NCBI RefSeq assembly: GCF_030269515.1
Contig: NZ_BSTM01000006.1
Span: 186,001 to 250,000 of the forward strand
Origin: Actinomadura sp. NBRC 104412
GTDB taxonomy: Bacteria > Actinomycetota > Actinomycetes > Streptosporangiales > Streptosporangiaceae
Direction of reading: 5' to 3'
DNA: 64,000 nt
Part shown: in pieces, positions 24,055-32,752 of the stretch
How positions within the stretch are numbered: position 1 is the stretch's first letter
Layout: the number at the start of each line of letters is the position of its first letter
Made by a program: the position numbers and the translations under genes
Notes under the pieces: model-generated
Databases searched by the model: none
What the model was told of the DNA's origin: nothing
Seen by the model: the letters and a program-made list of their open reading frames with translations, nothing else

Positions 24055-27000
24055 GTGAGCCCCCCAAGGTTGCCGGAACACCTCGAACTGCTCGTGACGG
24101 ACGAGCCCGTCCTCGACGTGTACGCCTACGGGCCCTGGCGGGTGCCGGACGGCCTGTACGAGGAGATGCGCGAACGCGCGCTCGCCTTCAACCGCGATCC
24201 GCGCGCGGTCGTGCTCACACGGCAGCTCAGCGAGTTCTACGGCCCGGACACCTCCGCCGCGGGCGCCGAGCAGTGGTCGCTGCTGACCTTCCTGCTGGGC
24301 GCGTCGGCGTTGCGCGGCGGGTCCAGGGGCGATGTCGACTACGAGCTGCTGGGCGACTTCCTGGCCACGCCCGAGCCCGCCGTCCGCGACCCGCTGGCCT
24401 GGTTCACGCAGGGCGGCCGGTGGCGCCCGCCCGGCCTGTGGCTGCCCGAGCCCGCCGGGGACGACCCCGAGCGCCGGGCGGTGATGTACGGGCTGGCCCG
24501 CGCCGGGATGGACGTCTTCGAGGGGCTGGAGCCGATCGAGCGGCGCCGGGCCGCGCTGATGGAGCTCTTCGATCGCCGCCTGGCGGATCCCGAGGCGAGC
24601 CGGGAGGCGATGACCGTCCCCCAGGACCGCCTGGAGGCGTTCTGGGCGTCCGGCCTGGACGAGGAGACGCTGCAGATCCTCCCGGAGCTTGCGGGACCCC
24701 TGGGGTACCTGGGATGGGTGTGCGAAGGTCTGGCGGCCGCTCACACCCGCCTGGAGAACGTCACGGGCGAGGGCGGCACGTTCGAGATGGCCCTGGCGGA
24801 GCTGATGCTGGCCGCGGAGGTGACGGCGCCGCCCGCCGAGTTCGCCGTCGCGCTCGGCACCGCCCGCTATCACAACCTGGCCGACCGCCTGCACGCGCTG
24901 CGCGCCGACCAAGGGAACTGGGCCCCCGAGCCGTGGCAGCAGCGGGTCCGCGCGTGGCTGGCACGCGGCCTGGTCGCCGGGGAGGCCGACGCCTGCCGCG
25001 CCTGGCTGGACATGGCCGTCCGCTTCACCGGCGCCGTGCAAGGGCTGCCCGAGTCCGCCACCAGCGCGCGCTGCCGCGTACCGATACGCGCCTTCCAGCA
25101 CGACCTGCGGCGCCTGTTCGACCACCGCCCGGTCGCCAATCCCCTCGGCCGCCTGCTGGAACGCGGGGCCGCGTCCGCCTCGGCGCCGGGCTCGGTGTCC
25201 GCCCCAGTGTCCACCTCAGTGTCCGCCTCAGGGGAACCGGCCGCCGCCGCGGCGTCCGCCCCGGAGCCCGACCCGCTGGAGGGCCTGCTGGTCGGCCAGC
25301 CCGACCTGACCCGCGCGTTGCGGAACGCCCTCGCGGCGCGGTTCGCGGGCGAGCGGCCCGTCCGGCTGCTGATCGCCGGAGGGGAGGGGACGGGCAAGGG
25401 CACGGCGGTCGAGATCGCCGAGGGCCTGCTGGCGCGCGACGGCCGGATCCGCGAGGCGCTGTGGATCTCCGACCAGGTGTTCGTGTCGCTGGGCGTCAGC
25501 GACGCGGTGCTGTGGTTGCAGGCCCGGGTGCGCGAGTGCGTCGAGGGCCGGATGATGCTGGTCATCGACGACCTGGAGCGGCTGGCCGGGCACGAGCGCT
25601 GCGGGACGGCCGCGCTGGAGGAGCTGCGCCGGCTGATGGCGCGCTCGCCCGGACTGGACGTGATCGCGCTGTGCCGTCCCGGCGGCGACCGGCGGCTGTT
25701 CGACGTCAACCCGGCGCTGGTCGGCGCGTTCGAGGTCACCAGGACCCGCGAGTTCGCCGAGGACGACCACGCCGAGCTGTTCCGCCGCGCCGTGACCGCC
25801 CGCGGCGCGCGGGTGGCCGACGAGGTCGCCGAGGCCGCGGGCGTCCTGCTCAGCCGCACCCCGCCGCTGCTCAACCTGCGCGGCGCCCGCCTGGTGGAGC
25901 ATCTGGCCGAGCAGAGCGTCGCCGCCGCGCGCGTCCGCCTCGGCGCCGTCGAACCCGCCCCGGACGGCCTGTGGATCACCGCGGACGACCTGCCGCAGCG
26001 GGCGCCGGCCGGCGGCGCCGTCGCCGACCCGTTCGCCGAGCTGGCGGGGATGGCGGGGATCGAGCCGGTCAAGCGGGAGATCGAGGCGCTGGTCGCCGAG
26101 GCCAAGGCCGCCCGGCTGCGCCGCGAGGCCGGGATGCCGGTGGCGGGACGCCCCCGGCACCTGGTGTTCGCCGGCAACCCGGGGACGGGCAAGAGCAAGG
26201 TCGCGCAGATCCTCGGCAAGATGTACGCCGACCTGGGCATCCTGACCCATGGGCATCTGGTCGAGGTGGACAGGTCCGACCTGCTCGGCGAGTTCACCAG
26301 CGAGAGCGCGGTCCGGGTGCGCGGCGCGGTCGGGCGCGCGCTGGGCGGCATCCTGCTGGTGCGGGACGCGCACGCGTTCGCCTCGGCGGAGGCCCAGCGC
26401 GGACGGGAGATCGTGGACGTGCTGCTGGGCGCCGTCCAGGCCCACCCCACCGACCTGGTGGTGATGCTGGCCGGGCCGGAGGCCGAGCTGAACGGCCTGC
26501 TGAAGTCGCACGCCGAGCTGGCCGCCTACTTCCCGCGCACCGTCCGCTTCCCCGACCTCACCGAGGCCGAGCTGGTCGAGGTGTTCCGGGCGAAGGCGGA
26601 GGCCGCCGGGTTCGCGCTGGCCCCCGGCGTCCTCGGCCGGGTCGAGGCGCTGGTGCGGGCCACCCCGCGCGACCGCGGCTTCGGCAACGCCCGCGCCATG
26701 AACGGCCTGCTGGACCGGGCCGTGGCGATGCAGGGCCGGCGGGTGCTGGCCGACGGGGTCGTGGACGAGACCGAGTCGCTGGTCGAGATCCTGCCCGAGG
26801 ACGTGCCCGACACCCTCGTCCCCGGCAGGGACGCGGTGCCCGGCGACCCGCTCGCCGAGGTGGAGCGGCTGATCGGGCTCGACGAGATCAAGCGGGAGAT
26901 CGGCGCGCTGGTCGCCGAGGCCCGGATGGAGGAACGGCGCCGGGAGGCGGGCGTCCCGCTGGCGTTCCCGGCCAGGCACATGGTGTTCATGGGCAACCCC

Positions 27001-27702
27001 GGCACCGCCAAGACCACCATCGCCCGGCTGATCGCCGCCGTGTACGCCCGGCTCGGCCTGCTGTCGTCCGGCCACCTGGTGGAGGTCACCCGGGCCGACC
27101 TGGTCGCGGAGTTCATCGGGCAGACCGCCCACCGGGTGCGGGCGGCGGTCGAGCGCGCGCTGGGCGGCGTCCTGTTCATCGACGAGGCGTACGCGCTGAC
27201 CGCGGCGGGCGGCGACCGGCGCGACTTCGGCCACGAGGCGATCGCCGAGCTGCTGAGGTTGATGGAGGAGCACCGCTCCGACCTGGTGGTGATCGTGGCC
27301 GGCTACGACGCGGACATGGAGCGGTTCCTGAAGTTCAACCCCGGCCTGGAGTCCCGCTTCCCCAAGACGCTGCGGTTCCCCGACTACACCGACGACGAGC
27401 TGGTCACCATCTTCGAGTCGATGGCGGCCGAGGCCGGGTTCGTCCTGGCGGACGGGGTGCCGGCGCGGCTGAGGCGGAGGCTGGCCGCCGAGCCCAGGGA
27501 CGCCTCCTTCGGCAACGCCAGGCTCGTCCGCAACGTCCTGGAGGAGTCGATCTCCCGGCAGGCGCAGCGGATCACCGCGGACGACGGCGACCGTCCCGGC
27601 GGGGACGCGGACCCGTCCGAGGTCAGGCTGCTGCGCCCGGAGGACGTCCCGGCCGAGCCCGCGCGCCGGGACGACCCGCCGCCACCGGGCCCCTACATCT
27701 AG
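24055..27702 (+). CDS. large AAA+ ATPase with three CbxX/CfxQ-type modules
   Basis: A 1215-residue protein. An N-terminal helical region of about 370 residues is unlike any family I recognise; a Ser/Ala/Pro-rich linker follows. Module 1 has P-loop GGEGTGKGT (about 441) and MMLVIDDLER (about 502). Module 2 has GNPGTGKSK (about 705), but its Walker B reads GGILLVRDAHAF (about 765), lacking the acidic pair. Module 3 is intact, with GNPGTAKTT (about 979) and GGVLFIDEAYAL (about 1038). Modules 2 and 3 resemble CbxX/CfxQ and ESX EccA ATPases. Probably a remodelling ATPase; partner unknown. Its TAG stop shares a CTAG with the convergent exporter gene. Confidence 0.82.
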   Translation: MSPPRLPEHLELLVTDEPVLDVYAYGPWRVPDGLYEEMRERALAFNRDPRAVVLTRQLSEFYGPDTSAAGAEQWSLLTFLLGASALRGGSRGDVDYELLGDFLATPEPAVRDPLAWFTQGGRWRPPGLWLPEPAGDDPERRAVMYGLARAGMDVFEGLEPIERRRAALMELFDRRLADPEASREAMTVPQDRLEAFWASGLDEETLQILPELAGPLGYLGWVCEGLAAAHTRLENVTGEGGTFEMALAELMLAAEVTAPPAEFAVALGTARYHNLADRLHALRADQGNWAPEPWQQRVRAWLARGLVAGEADACRAWLDMAVRFTGAVQGLPESATSARCRVPIRAFQHDLRRLFDHRPVANPLGRLLERGAASASAPGSVSAPVSTSVSASGEPAAAAASAPEPDPLEGLLVGQPDLTRALRNALAARFAGERPVRLLIAGGEGTGKGTAVEIAEGLLARDGRIREALWISDQVFVSLGVSDAVLWLQARVRECVEGRMMLVIDDLERLAGHERCGTAALEELRRLMARSPGLDVIALCRPGGDRRLFDVNPALVGAFEVTRTREFAEDDHAELFRRAVTARGARVADEVAEAAGVLLSRTPPLLNLRGARLVEHLAEQSVAAARVRLGAVEPAPDGLWITADDLPQRAPAGGAVADPFAELAGMAGIEPVKREIEALVAEAKAARLRREAGMPVAGRPRHLVFAGNPGTGKSKVAQILGKMYADLGILTHGHLVEVDRSDLLGEFTSESAVRVRGAVGRALGGILLVRDAHAFASAEAQRGREIVDVLLGAVQAHPTDLVVMLAGPEAELNGLLKSHAELAAYFPRTVRFPDLTEAELVEVFRAKAEAAGFALAPGVLGRVEALVRATPRDRGFGNARAMNGLLDRAVAMQGRRVLADGVVDETESLVEILPEDVPDTLVPGRDAVPGDPLAEVERLIGLDEIKREIGALVAEARMEERRREAGVPLAFPARHMVFMGNPGTAKTTIARLIAAVYARLGLLSSGHLVEVTRADLVAEFIGQTAHRVRAAVERALGGVLFIDEAYALTAAGGDRRDFGHEAIAELLRLMEEHRSDLVVIVAGYDADMERFLKFNPGLESRFPKTLRFPDYTDDELVTIFESMAAEAGFVLADGVPARLRRRLAAEPRDASFGNARLVRNVLEESISRQAQRITADDGDRPGGDADPSEVRLLRPEDVPAEPARRDDPPPPGPYI

Positions 27703-29708
27703 CCCTGCGTCCGCTGCGGCGCGGCGGAGTACGCGGCCGCCTGCAACCCGTAGAGGTCGGCGTACAGGCCGTTCCGCGCCATCAGCGTCGCGTGGTCGCC
27801 CTCCTCGATCACCCTGCCGCCCTCCAGCACGTAGATCCGGTCGGCGTGCCGGACGCTGGCCAGCCGGTGCGTGATCAGCAGTACCGTGCGGCCGTCGGCG
27901 TGCGTGCGGATCCGCTCGAACAGGTGGTGCTCGGCCCGCGCGTCCAGCGCCGCGGTCGGCTCGTCGCAGATCAGCAGCGGCGCGTCCCGGAAGAACCCGC
28001 GCGCCACCGCCAGCCGCTGCCACTGCCCGCCCGACAGCTCGGCGCCGCCCTTGAACCGCCGGTCCAGCAGCGTGTCGTAGCCGTGCGCCAGCCCGTCCAC
28101 CACCTCGTCGGCGCCGGACGCCCGCGCCGCCGCCAGCAGCTCCTCCCGCGTCGCGGCCCGCCCCATCGTGATGTTCTGCCGCGCGGTCATCGGCCAGTGC
28201 GTGTACTCCTGCGCGATGACCGCCACGTGGTCCCACACCGCCTCGGGCGGGACGGTGTTCAGCGCGACGCCGTCCCACGCGACCTCGCCGCCGTCCGGGT
28301 CGTAGAGCCCGGCGAGGATCTTGGCGAGCGTGCTCTTGCCCGAGCCGTTCTCGCCGACCAGCGCCACCACCTCCCCGCGGCGGATCTCCATGGAGATCCC
28401 GTTCAGGGACGGGTCGTCCGCCCCCGGGTAGGTGAACCGCACGTCCCGTACGGTGATCCGCCCGAAGTCGGCGGGAAGGCCGGCCGGGGAGGGCGTCGCC
28501 GGGCGCCGCGGCACGCGCCGCTCCGCCTCCTCGCAGAAGTCCAGGTAGTCGCCGAAGTACAGGCCCTCCTCGTAGCAGCGGTTGACCGCGAACACCAGGT
28601 TGACCAGCGAGGTCTGCCCCGAGCGGATGGCCAGCACGGCGGTGCCCGCCACGGCCAGCGGCACCGCGCCCGCCCACAGCATCAGCCCGAGCGCGGCGTA
28701 CACGCCGCCGGTGGCGGCGCCCTGCATCATGTCGCCGAACACCCGCACGATCGTCTGCCGCCGGGCCAGATCCAGCTCCACCCCGCGCTGGTAGGCCGCG
28801 ACCTTGTCGTACTCGCCGAGCAGGAAACCGCGCATGGTGAACGAGCGGATCTCGGCGGCGTGCCGCCGGTCGGCCATCAGGTCCGACAGGATCCACTTGC
28901 GGCGAAGGGCGCCGATCATCCGCAACTCCATCACGTACCGCATGCGTGCCGCCCGTACCGAGGCCCACCCCTCGGGAAGCGCCGTGAGCAGCAGCAACGG
29001 CAGCAGCAACGGGTGCAGGATGCCCAGCGTCCCCGCCGCCGCGAGCAGCCCGACCACGCCGGTGAGCACGTCCACCGCGTGCTGGACGACCATCGTGGCC
29101 GACCGCATGCCCCGGCCTTCGGCGCGCTTGAGGTCGTCCAGGAACTCCGAGTTCTCGAGGGCGGCCAGTTCCACGGCCGTGGTCGCCTCGTACAGCCGCA
29201 GCTCGACCAGCCGCTCCACCTTCGGGTCGAGCCGGGCCTGCGCCCAGCCGGCCGCCGCCTGCAACCCGGCGCGCAGCGCGGCCGCCCCGGCCACCAGCGC
29301 CAGCGACGGCAGCGCCGCGCGCACCCGCTCGGGTGTGGGGCCCGCGCTGAACAGGGCGGTCAGCACGCCGGTGGTGGCCAGCAGCCCGAACGCGGTGAAC
29401 ACGCCCGCGGCCACGTTCAGGGAGATCGTGACCAGGGTGTCGGCCCGGCCGGCGCGCCATGCCAGCCGCGTGGACTGCGCGATCAGCGAGGGCAGCCGCC
29501 GGGCGATCGTGCGCATGCCGGTCTCGTGGAGCTCCCGGGTCCGCGACGCCCACAGGCTGACGGTCACTTCGGGCAGGTCGTCCTGCCCCTGCCCGCCGCC
29601 CTGCCCGCCGTCCTCCGCCGCGGTGGGACCCGCGGCATCTCCGCGACGTAGGCGGAGCCGGGCACGCCGAAATCCTCCGAGCAGAGACCAAGCTCGCCTG
29701 ACACTCAT
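27699..29708 (-). CDS. ABC exporter, fused membrane and ATPase domains
   Basis: A 669-residue half-transporter. An N-terminal basic and Gly/Gln-rich stretch precedes a six-helix membrane domain (about residues 80-380), then the ATPase: GENGSGKST, the Q-loop IAQEYTHWPM, signature ELSGGQWQRLAVARGF, Walker B LLICDEPTAALDA, and LITHRLASV. Such proteins export lipids, peptides or drugs as homodimers; the cargo is unknown. No second half-transporter is nearby. Convergent with the AAA gene, sharing the palindromic CTAG in both stop codons. Confidence 0.87.
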   Translation of the reverse strand: MSVRRAWSLLGGFRRARLRLRRGDAAGPTAAEDGGQGGGQGQDDLPEVTVSLWASRTRELHETGMRTIARRLPSLIAQSTRLAWRAGRADTLVTISLNVAAGVFTAFGLLATTGVLTALFSAGPTPERVRAALPSLALVAGAAALRAGLQAAAGWAQARLDPKVERLVELRLYEATTAVELAALENSEFLDDLKRAEGRGMRSATMVVQHAVDVLTGVVGLLAAAGTLGILHPLLLPLLLLTALPEGWASVRAARMRYVMELRMIGALRRKWILSDLMADRRHAAEIRSFTMRGFLLGEYDKVAAYQRGVELDLARRQTIVRVFGDMMQGAATGGVYAALGLMLWAGAVPLAVAGTAVLAIRSGQTSLVNLVFAVNRCYEEGLYFGDYLDFCEEAERRVPRRPATPSPAGLPADFGRITVRDVRFTYPGADDPSLNGISMEIRRGEVVALVGENGSGKSTLAKILAGLYDPDGGEVAWDGVALNTVPPEAVWDHVAVIAQEYTHWPMTARQNITMGRAATREELLAAARASGADEVVDGLAHGYDTLLDRRFKGGAELSGGQWQRLAVARGFFRDAPLLICDEPTAALDARAEHHLFERIRTHADGRTVLLITHRLASVRHADRIYVLEGGRVIEEGDHATLMARNGLYADLYGLQAAAYSAAPQRTQG

Positions 29709-29936
29709 CCGAGGCCCCCCGCCGCACGTATCACCACTGGGCAGTGTGCAACGACCGGACGAGAAGCTCTGCCTGATTTATCACATGCCGGGCCCATTTG
29801 GACTTGTCGACAATCATGCGTGAGTGGGACGCGACCAGCGGCGACGGTGCCCTATCGTCGAGTCATTCGTGCAGTCGTCGTCCGCTGGAATCGTCCGCTG
29901 GGCGACCGAGGCCGGCCGGAAGGGGAGGGACGCGGG

Positions 29937-31058
29937 ATGGCGCGCAACAGGCCAGTGCGGGGGTCGGCGGAGTTCGCCGGCGAGCTCGACCCGTACGGTG
30001 ACCGGCAGGGCGATCGGTACGGCGACCCGTACCCGGACCCCTACGCGGATCCGTACGCGGGCGACCAGTACCGGGGACGCGACCCCTACGAGTACGACGG
30101 GCCCCGCCGCAGGCGCCGCCGCTGGCCACGGGTCCTCGCGATCATCCTGGTGATCCTGCTCGTCGCGGTCGCGGGCGGCTACTTCTACCTCGACTCCCGG
30201 CTCAAGCGCGAGCAGGTGCTGGACCAGCCCGGCCGGCTGGCCGACACCCCCGGCACCAACTGGCTGATCGTCGGCTCCGACAGCCGCGAGGGGCTGTCCA
30301 GCGCCGACCGCAGGAGGCTGGCCACCGGCAAGGCGCAGGGCCGCCGCACCGACTCGATGATGCTGCTGCACTACGGCGCGGGCGGCACCTCGCTGATCAG
30401 CCTGCCCCGCGACTCCTACGTGCCGATCCCGGGGCGCGGGTCCAACAAGCTCAACGCCGCCTTCGCCTTCGGCGGCCCCAAGCTGCTGGTCAGGACCGTG
30501 GAGCAGGCCACCGGGGTGCGGATCGACCACTACGCGGAGATCGGCTTCGCCGGGTTCGTCGGCGTGGTGGACGCCGTCGGCGGGGTGGAGATCTGCGTCA
30601 AGGAGCGGATGCGCGACCCCAAGGCCGGGCTGGACCTCTCGCCCGGCTGTCAGACCCTCAACGGCGGCCAGGCCCTGGGGTTCGTCCGCACCCGGGCGTC
30701 CGCCCGCGCCGACCTCGACCGGATCGAGCGGCAGCGGCAGTTCTTCGGCGCGTTGATGAAGAAGGCCGCATCGCCGGGCACCCTGCTCAACCCGGCGCGC
30801 GGCGTCCCGCTCGCGCTCAACGCCACCAGCAACTTCACGGTGGACGAGGACGACCACCTGTACGACCTGGCCCGGATGATGTGGGCCATGAAGGGCGTCA
30901 GCGGCGGCGACGGCGTCACCACCTCGGTCCCGATCGGCGGGAGCGGCTCGTCGGCGGCGGCGGGCGCGTACATCACGTGGGACAAGCGCAAGGCGGGCCT
31001 GCTGTTCGACGCCCTCAAGCAGGACAAGAAGATCCCCGACGAGGTCATCACCCGCTAG
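29937..31058 (+). CDS. LytR-CpsA-Psr (LCP) family protein
   Basis: A 373-residue type II membrane protein. The cytosolic head has Tyr/Asp/Pro repeats (DPYPDPYADPY) and an RRRRRR run, then one membrane helix (about residues 65-84). The LCP catalytic domain follows with NWLIVGSDSREG, RRTDSMMLLHYG and SLISLPRDSYVPIPG, where the conserved arginines bind the polyprenyl pyrophosphate. LCP enzymes attach glycopolymers such as arabinogalactan or teichoic acid to peptidoglycan outside the cell. ATG at 29937 follows GGGAGGGA. Confidence 0.9.
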   Translation: MARNRPVRGSAEFAGELDPYGDRQGDRYGDPYPDPYADPYAGDQYRGRDPYEYDGPRRRRRRWPRVLAIILVILLVAVAGGYFYLDSRLKREQVLDQPGRLADTPGTNWLIVGSDSREGLSSADRRRLATGKAQGRRTDSMMLLHYGAGGTSLISLPRDSYVPIPGRGSNKLNAAFAFGGPKLLVRTVEQATGVRIDHYAEIGFAGFVGVVDAVGGVEICVKERMRDPKAGLDLSPGCQTLNGGQALGFVRTRASARADLDRIERQRQFFGALMKKAASPGTLLNPARGVPLALNATSNFTVDEDDHLYDLARMMWAMKGVSGGDGVTTSVPIGGSGSSAAAGAYITWDKRKAGLLFDALKQDKKIPDEVITR

Positions 31059-31130
31059 CCCGCCGCCCCTCGCAGCGGGTGACGGCGGTCGCGGAAGTTA
31101 GGAGCGCGCCCGCGCGGTTAGAGACGGGGC

Positions 31131-31430
31131 ATGTCCGATGTGACCCCTGACGCGGGGCGGCTGGACGAGTTGCCGTCCAGGGAACTGCACGATCTGGCGC
31201 TGACCCGCGCACGGGAGCGGCGCGACGTCGCCTTCCTGTGGGAGCTGCTGCGCGCCATCCCCGCCGCGGCGGCCGCGCTGGGCAACGTCGATCGGGCGAA
31301 GTTCGACCTGCTGCACGTCCTGTCGCTGCTGGAGGAGTTCACGCACGCCAGGGAGGGCGAGATGGCCGACGCGCTGCGGCCCATGTACATTGCCTACCTG
31401 ACCGAGCACGGCGTTCCGACCGGCACCTGA
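31131..31430 (+). CDS. conserved-looking small hypothetical protein
   Basis: A 99-residue, mostly helical soluble protein (SRELHDLALTRARERRDVAFLWELLRAIP...). No domain or catalytic motif is recognised. Alternating leucines and charged residues suggest a helical bundle or a protein-binding role. It begins at ATG 73 bases after the LCP gene, on the same strand, and has coding-like third positions. Function unknown. Confidence 0.65.
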   Translation: MSDVTPDAGRLDELPSRELHDLALTRARERRDVAFLWELLRAIPAAAAALGNVDRAKFDLLHVLSLLEEFTHAREGEMADALRPMYIAYLTEHGVPTGT

Positions 31431-31529
31431 GCGGCTTCTTTGCCGTGCCTTGATCTCCGGATCGGCGGGCGCCGGGGAGACTACACTCCGTACCGTTACG
31501 GATGCAGTCGGTCACGGAAAGCAGGGGAC

Positions 31530-31685
31530 GTGAACAAGAAGCACCTGAAGATCACCGCTATCGCCTTCGCGGTGTGGTACGTGGTCACACGGCCGGAGGC
31601 GGCGGCGGCCCTGGTGAACAGCACGCTGGGCGGCCTTGGCGGCGCGGCCGAATCGATGTCCCGTTTTGTGAGTGCTATCCCCTGA
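31530..31685 (+). CDS. 51-residue membrane protein, paralogue A
   Basis: Starts at GTG after GCAGGGGA. Basic start VNKKHLK, one hydrophobic helix (ITAIAFAVWYVVT), a RPEAAAALVNSTLGGLGGAAE stretch and the end FVSAIP. It aligns along its whole length with the 51-residue protein at 31891-32046: shared K-K-x-L-x-x-x-A-I-A-F-x-V, a Pro after the helix, A-A-x-x-V-N, L-G and a final F-V-x-A. Function unknown. A hairpin follows it. Confidence 0.65.
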   Translation: MNKKHLKITAIAFAVWYVVTRPEAAAALVNSTLGGLGGAAESMSRFVSAIP

Positions 31686-31698
31686 TGTCCGTTTTTGC

Positions 31699-31728
31699 GG
31701 CCCCGTGCTGATCGCCGGGCACGGGGCC
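31699..31728 (+). terminator. hairpin between the two small membrane protein genes
   Basis: GGCCCCGTGC and its exact complement GCACGGGGCC pair across 10 bases, with GTTTTT before and GTTTC after. It separates the two paralogues into independent transcripts. Confidence 0.65.
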
Positions 31729-31890
31729 CGTTTCGCGCCGTCATGATCCGTGGAATGGATCACGCTTTCGCCCGAGGGGATCATCCGCTGGCCGGGCCGT
31801 GACAGTAAAATGGCGCTTTGCGGGCAGAAGCAGCCGGGCACAATTGAGTCGGGTCAGTGTGTCGCTGCGCTACCAAGGGACGGCGTTCGG

Positions 31891-32046
31891 ATGAAGAAGA
31901 ACCTCCGCTACGTGGCCATCGCCTTCGTGGTCTTCTACTTGCTCAGCTCTCCAAGGGACGCGGCCAATGTGGTGAACAACGCTTTCGCCCAGCTAGGCGA
32001 GGCGGGCAACCAGCTTGCGGCCTTTGTGAACGCGTTGGGGACCTGA
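31891..32046 (+). CDS. 51-residue membrane protein, paralogue B
   Basis: ATG start; MKKNLRYVAIAFVVFYLLSSP gives a basic N-terminus and one membrane helix. The rest, RDAANVVNNAFAQLGEAGN plus FVNALGT, is amphipathic. Same length and pattern as the protein at 31530-31685, so a tandem duplication. TAAAAT at about 31806-31811 could be its -10 box. Function unknown. Confidence 0.65.
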   Translation: MKKNLRYVAIAFVVFYLLSSPRDAANVVNNAFAQLGEAGNQLAAFVNALGT

Positions 32047-32114
32047 GCGCGGCGCCCTTCGCCCGCCCGGGGCCGGGGGGCGCCTGAGGGCCCGTCCCTT
32101 CTAGGATCGGGCCC

Positions 32115-32606
32115 ATGTCTGTCTACGAGGTAGAGATCGGTGGTCTGCGGGGCGGTTCCGCGGACCTGGGCCAGTACAAGGGCAAGGCCGCGCTCGTCGT
32201 CAACGTCGCTTCGAAGTGCGGCCTGACGCCCCAGTACGAGGGACTGGAGCGGCTGCAGCAGCGGTACGCCGGCCGCGGCTTCACCGTCATCGGCGTCCCG
32301 TGCAACCAGTTCATGGGCCAGGAGCCCGGAACCCCCGAGGAGATCGCCGAGTTCTGCTCCACCACCTACGGGGTGACGTTCCCGCTGACCGAGAAGGTCG
32401 AGGTCAACGGGGAGGGGCGGCACCCGCTCTACCAGGCCCTGGTCGATACCCCCGACGCCGAAGGGCACACCGGCGACATCCGCTGGAACTTCGAGAAGTT
32501 CGTCATCGCCCCGGACGGCACGGTCGCCGCGCGGTTCGCGCCGCAGACCGATCCGGAGGCGCCCGAGGTCGTCTCCGCCATCGAGGAGAACCTTCCGGCC
32601 GCCTGA
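32115..32606 (+). CDS. glutathione peroxidase family thiol peroxidase
   Basis: A 163-residue peroxidase. The peroxidatic cysteine is C35 in NVASKCGLTPQY. The tetrad partners appear in GVPCNQFMGQEPG (Gln) and IRWNFEKFVI (Trp-Asn). Actinomycetes lack glutathione, so such Cys-type enzymes are expected to use thioredoxin as reductant; this is family knowledge. It removes hydrogen and lipid peroxides in the cytosol. Length is normal. Confidence 0.92.
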   Translation: MSVYEVEIGGLRGGSADLGQYKGKAALVVNVASKCGLTPQYEGLERLQQRYAGRGFTVIGVPCNQFMGQEPGTPEEIAEFCSTTYGVTFPLTEKVEVNGEGRHPLYQALVDTPDAEGHTGDIRWNFEKFVIAPDGTVAARFAPQTDPEAPEVVSAIEENLPAA

Positions 32607-32752
32607 GCCCGGGCCCGTTGTGGGCTATTGGATTCCGGGTCTAGCGTTGGGGCGCGCCCGTGCGGCGGCGCGGACCCGGGACGGGCACGGAACCGAGACC
32701 GGCACGGACCCGGGTCGACCGAGACATCCGGCTCAGGCACGGAGGAGGCCCC

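Noticed and set aside
24273-29651. A 1792-codon plus-strand open frame
   Set aside because: It is an alternative frame of the AAA gene continued antisense through the exporter gene. No domain or ribosome site supports it.
25228-29727. A 1499-codon minus-strand open frame
   Set aside because: It runs antisense to the AAA ATPase and then in the wrong frame through the exporter. Its product is Arg/Gly/Pro-rich and shows no motif.
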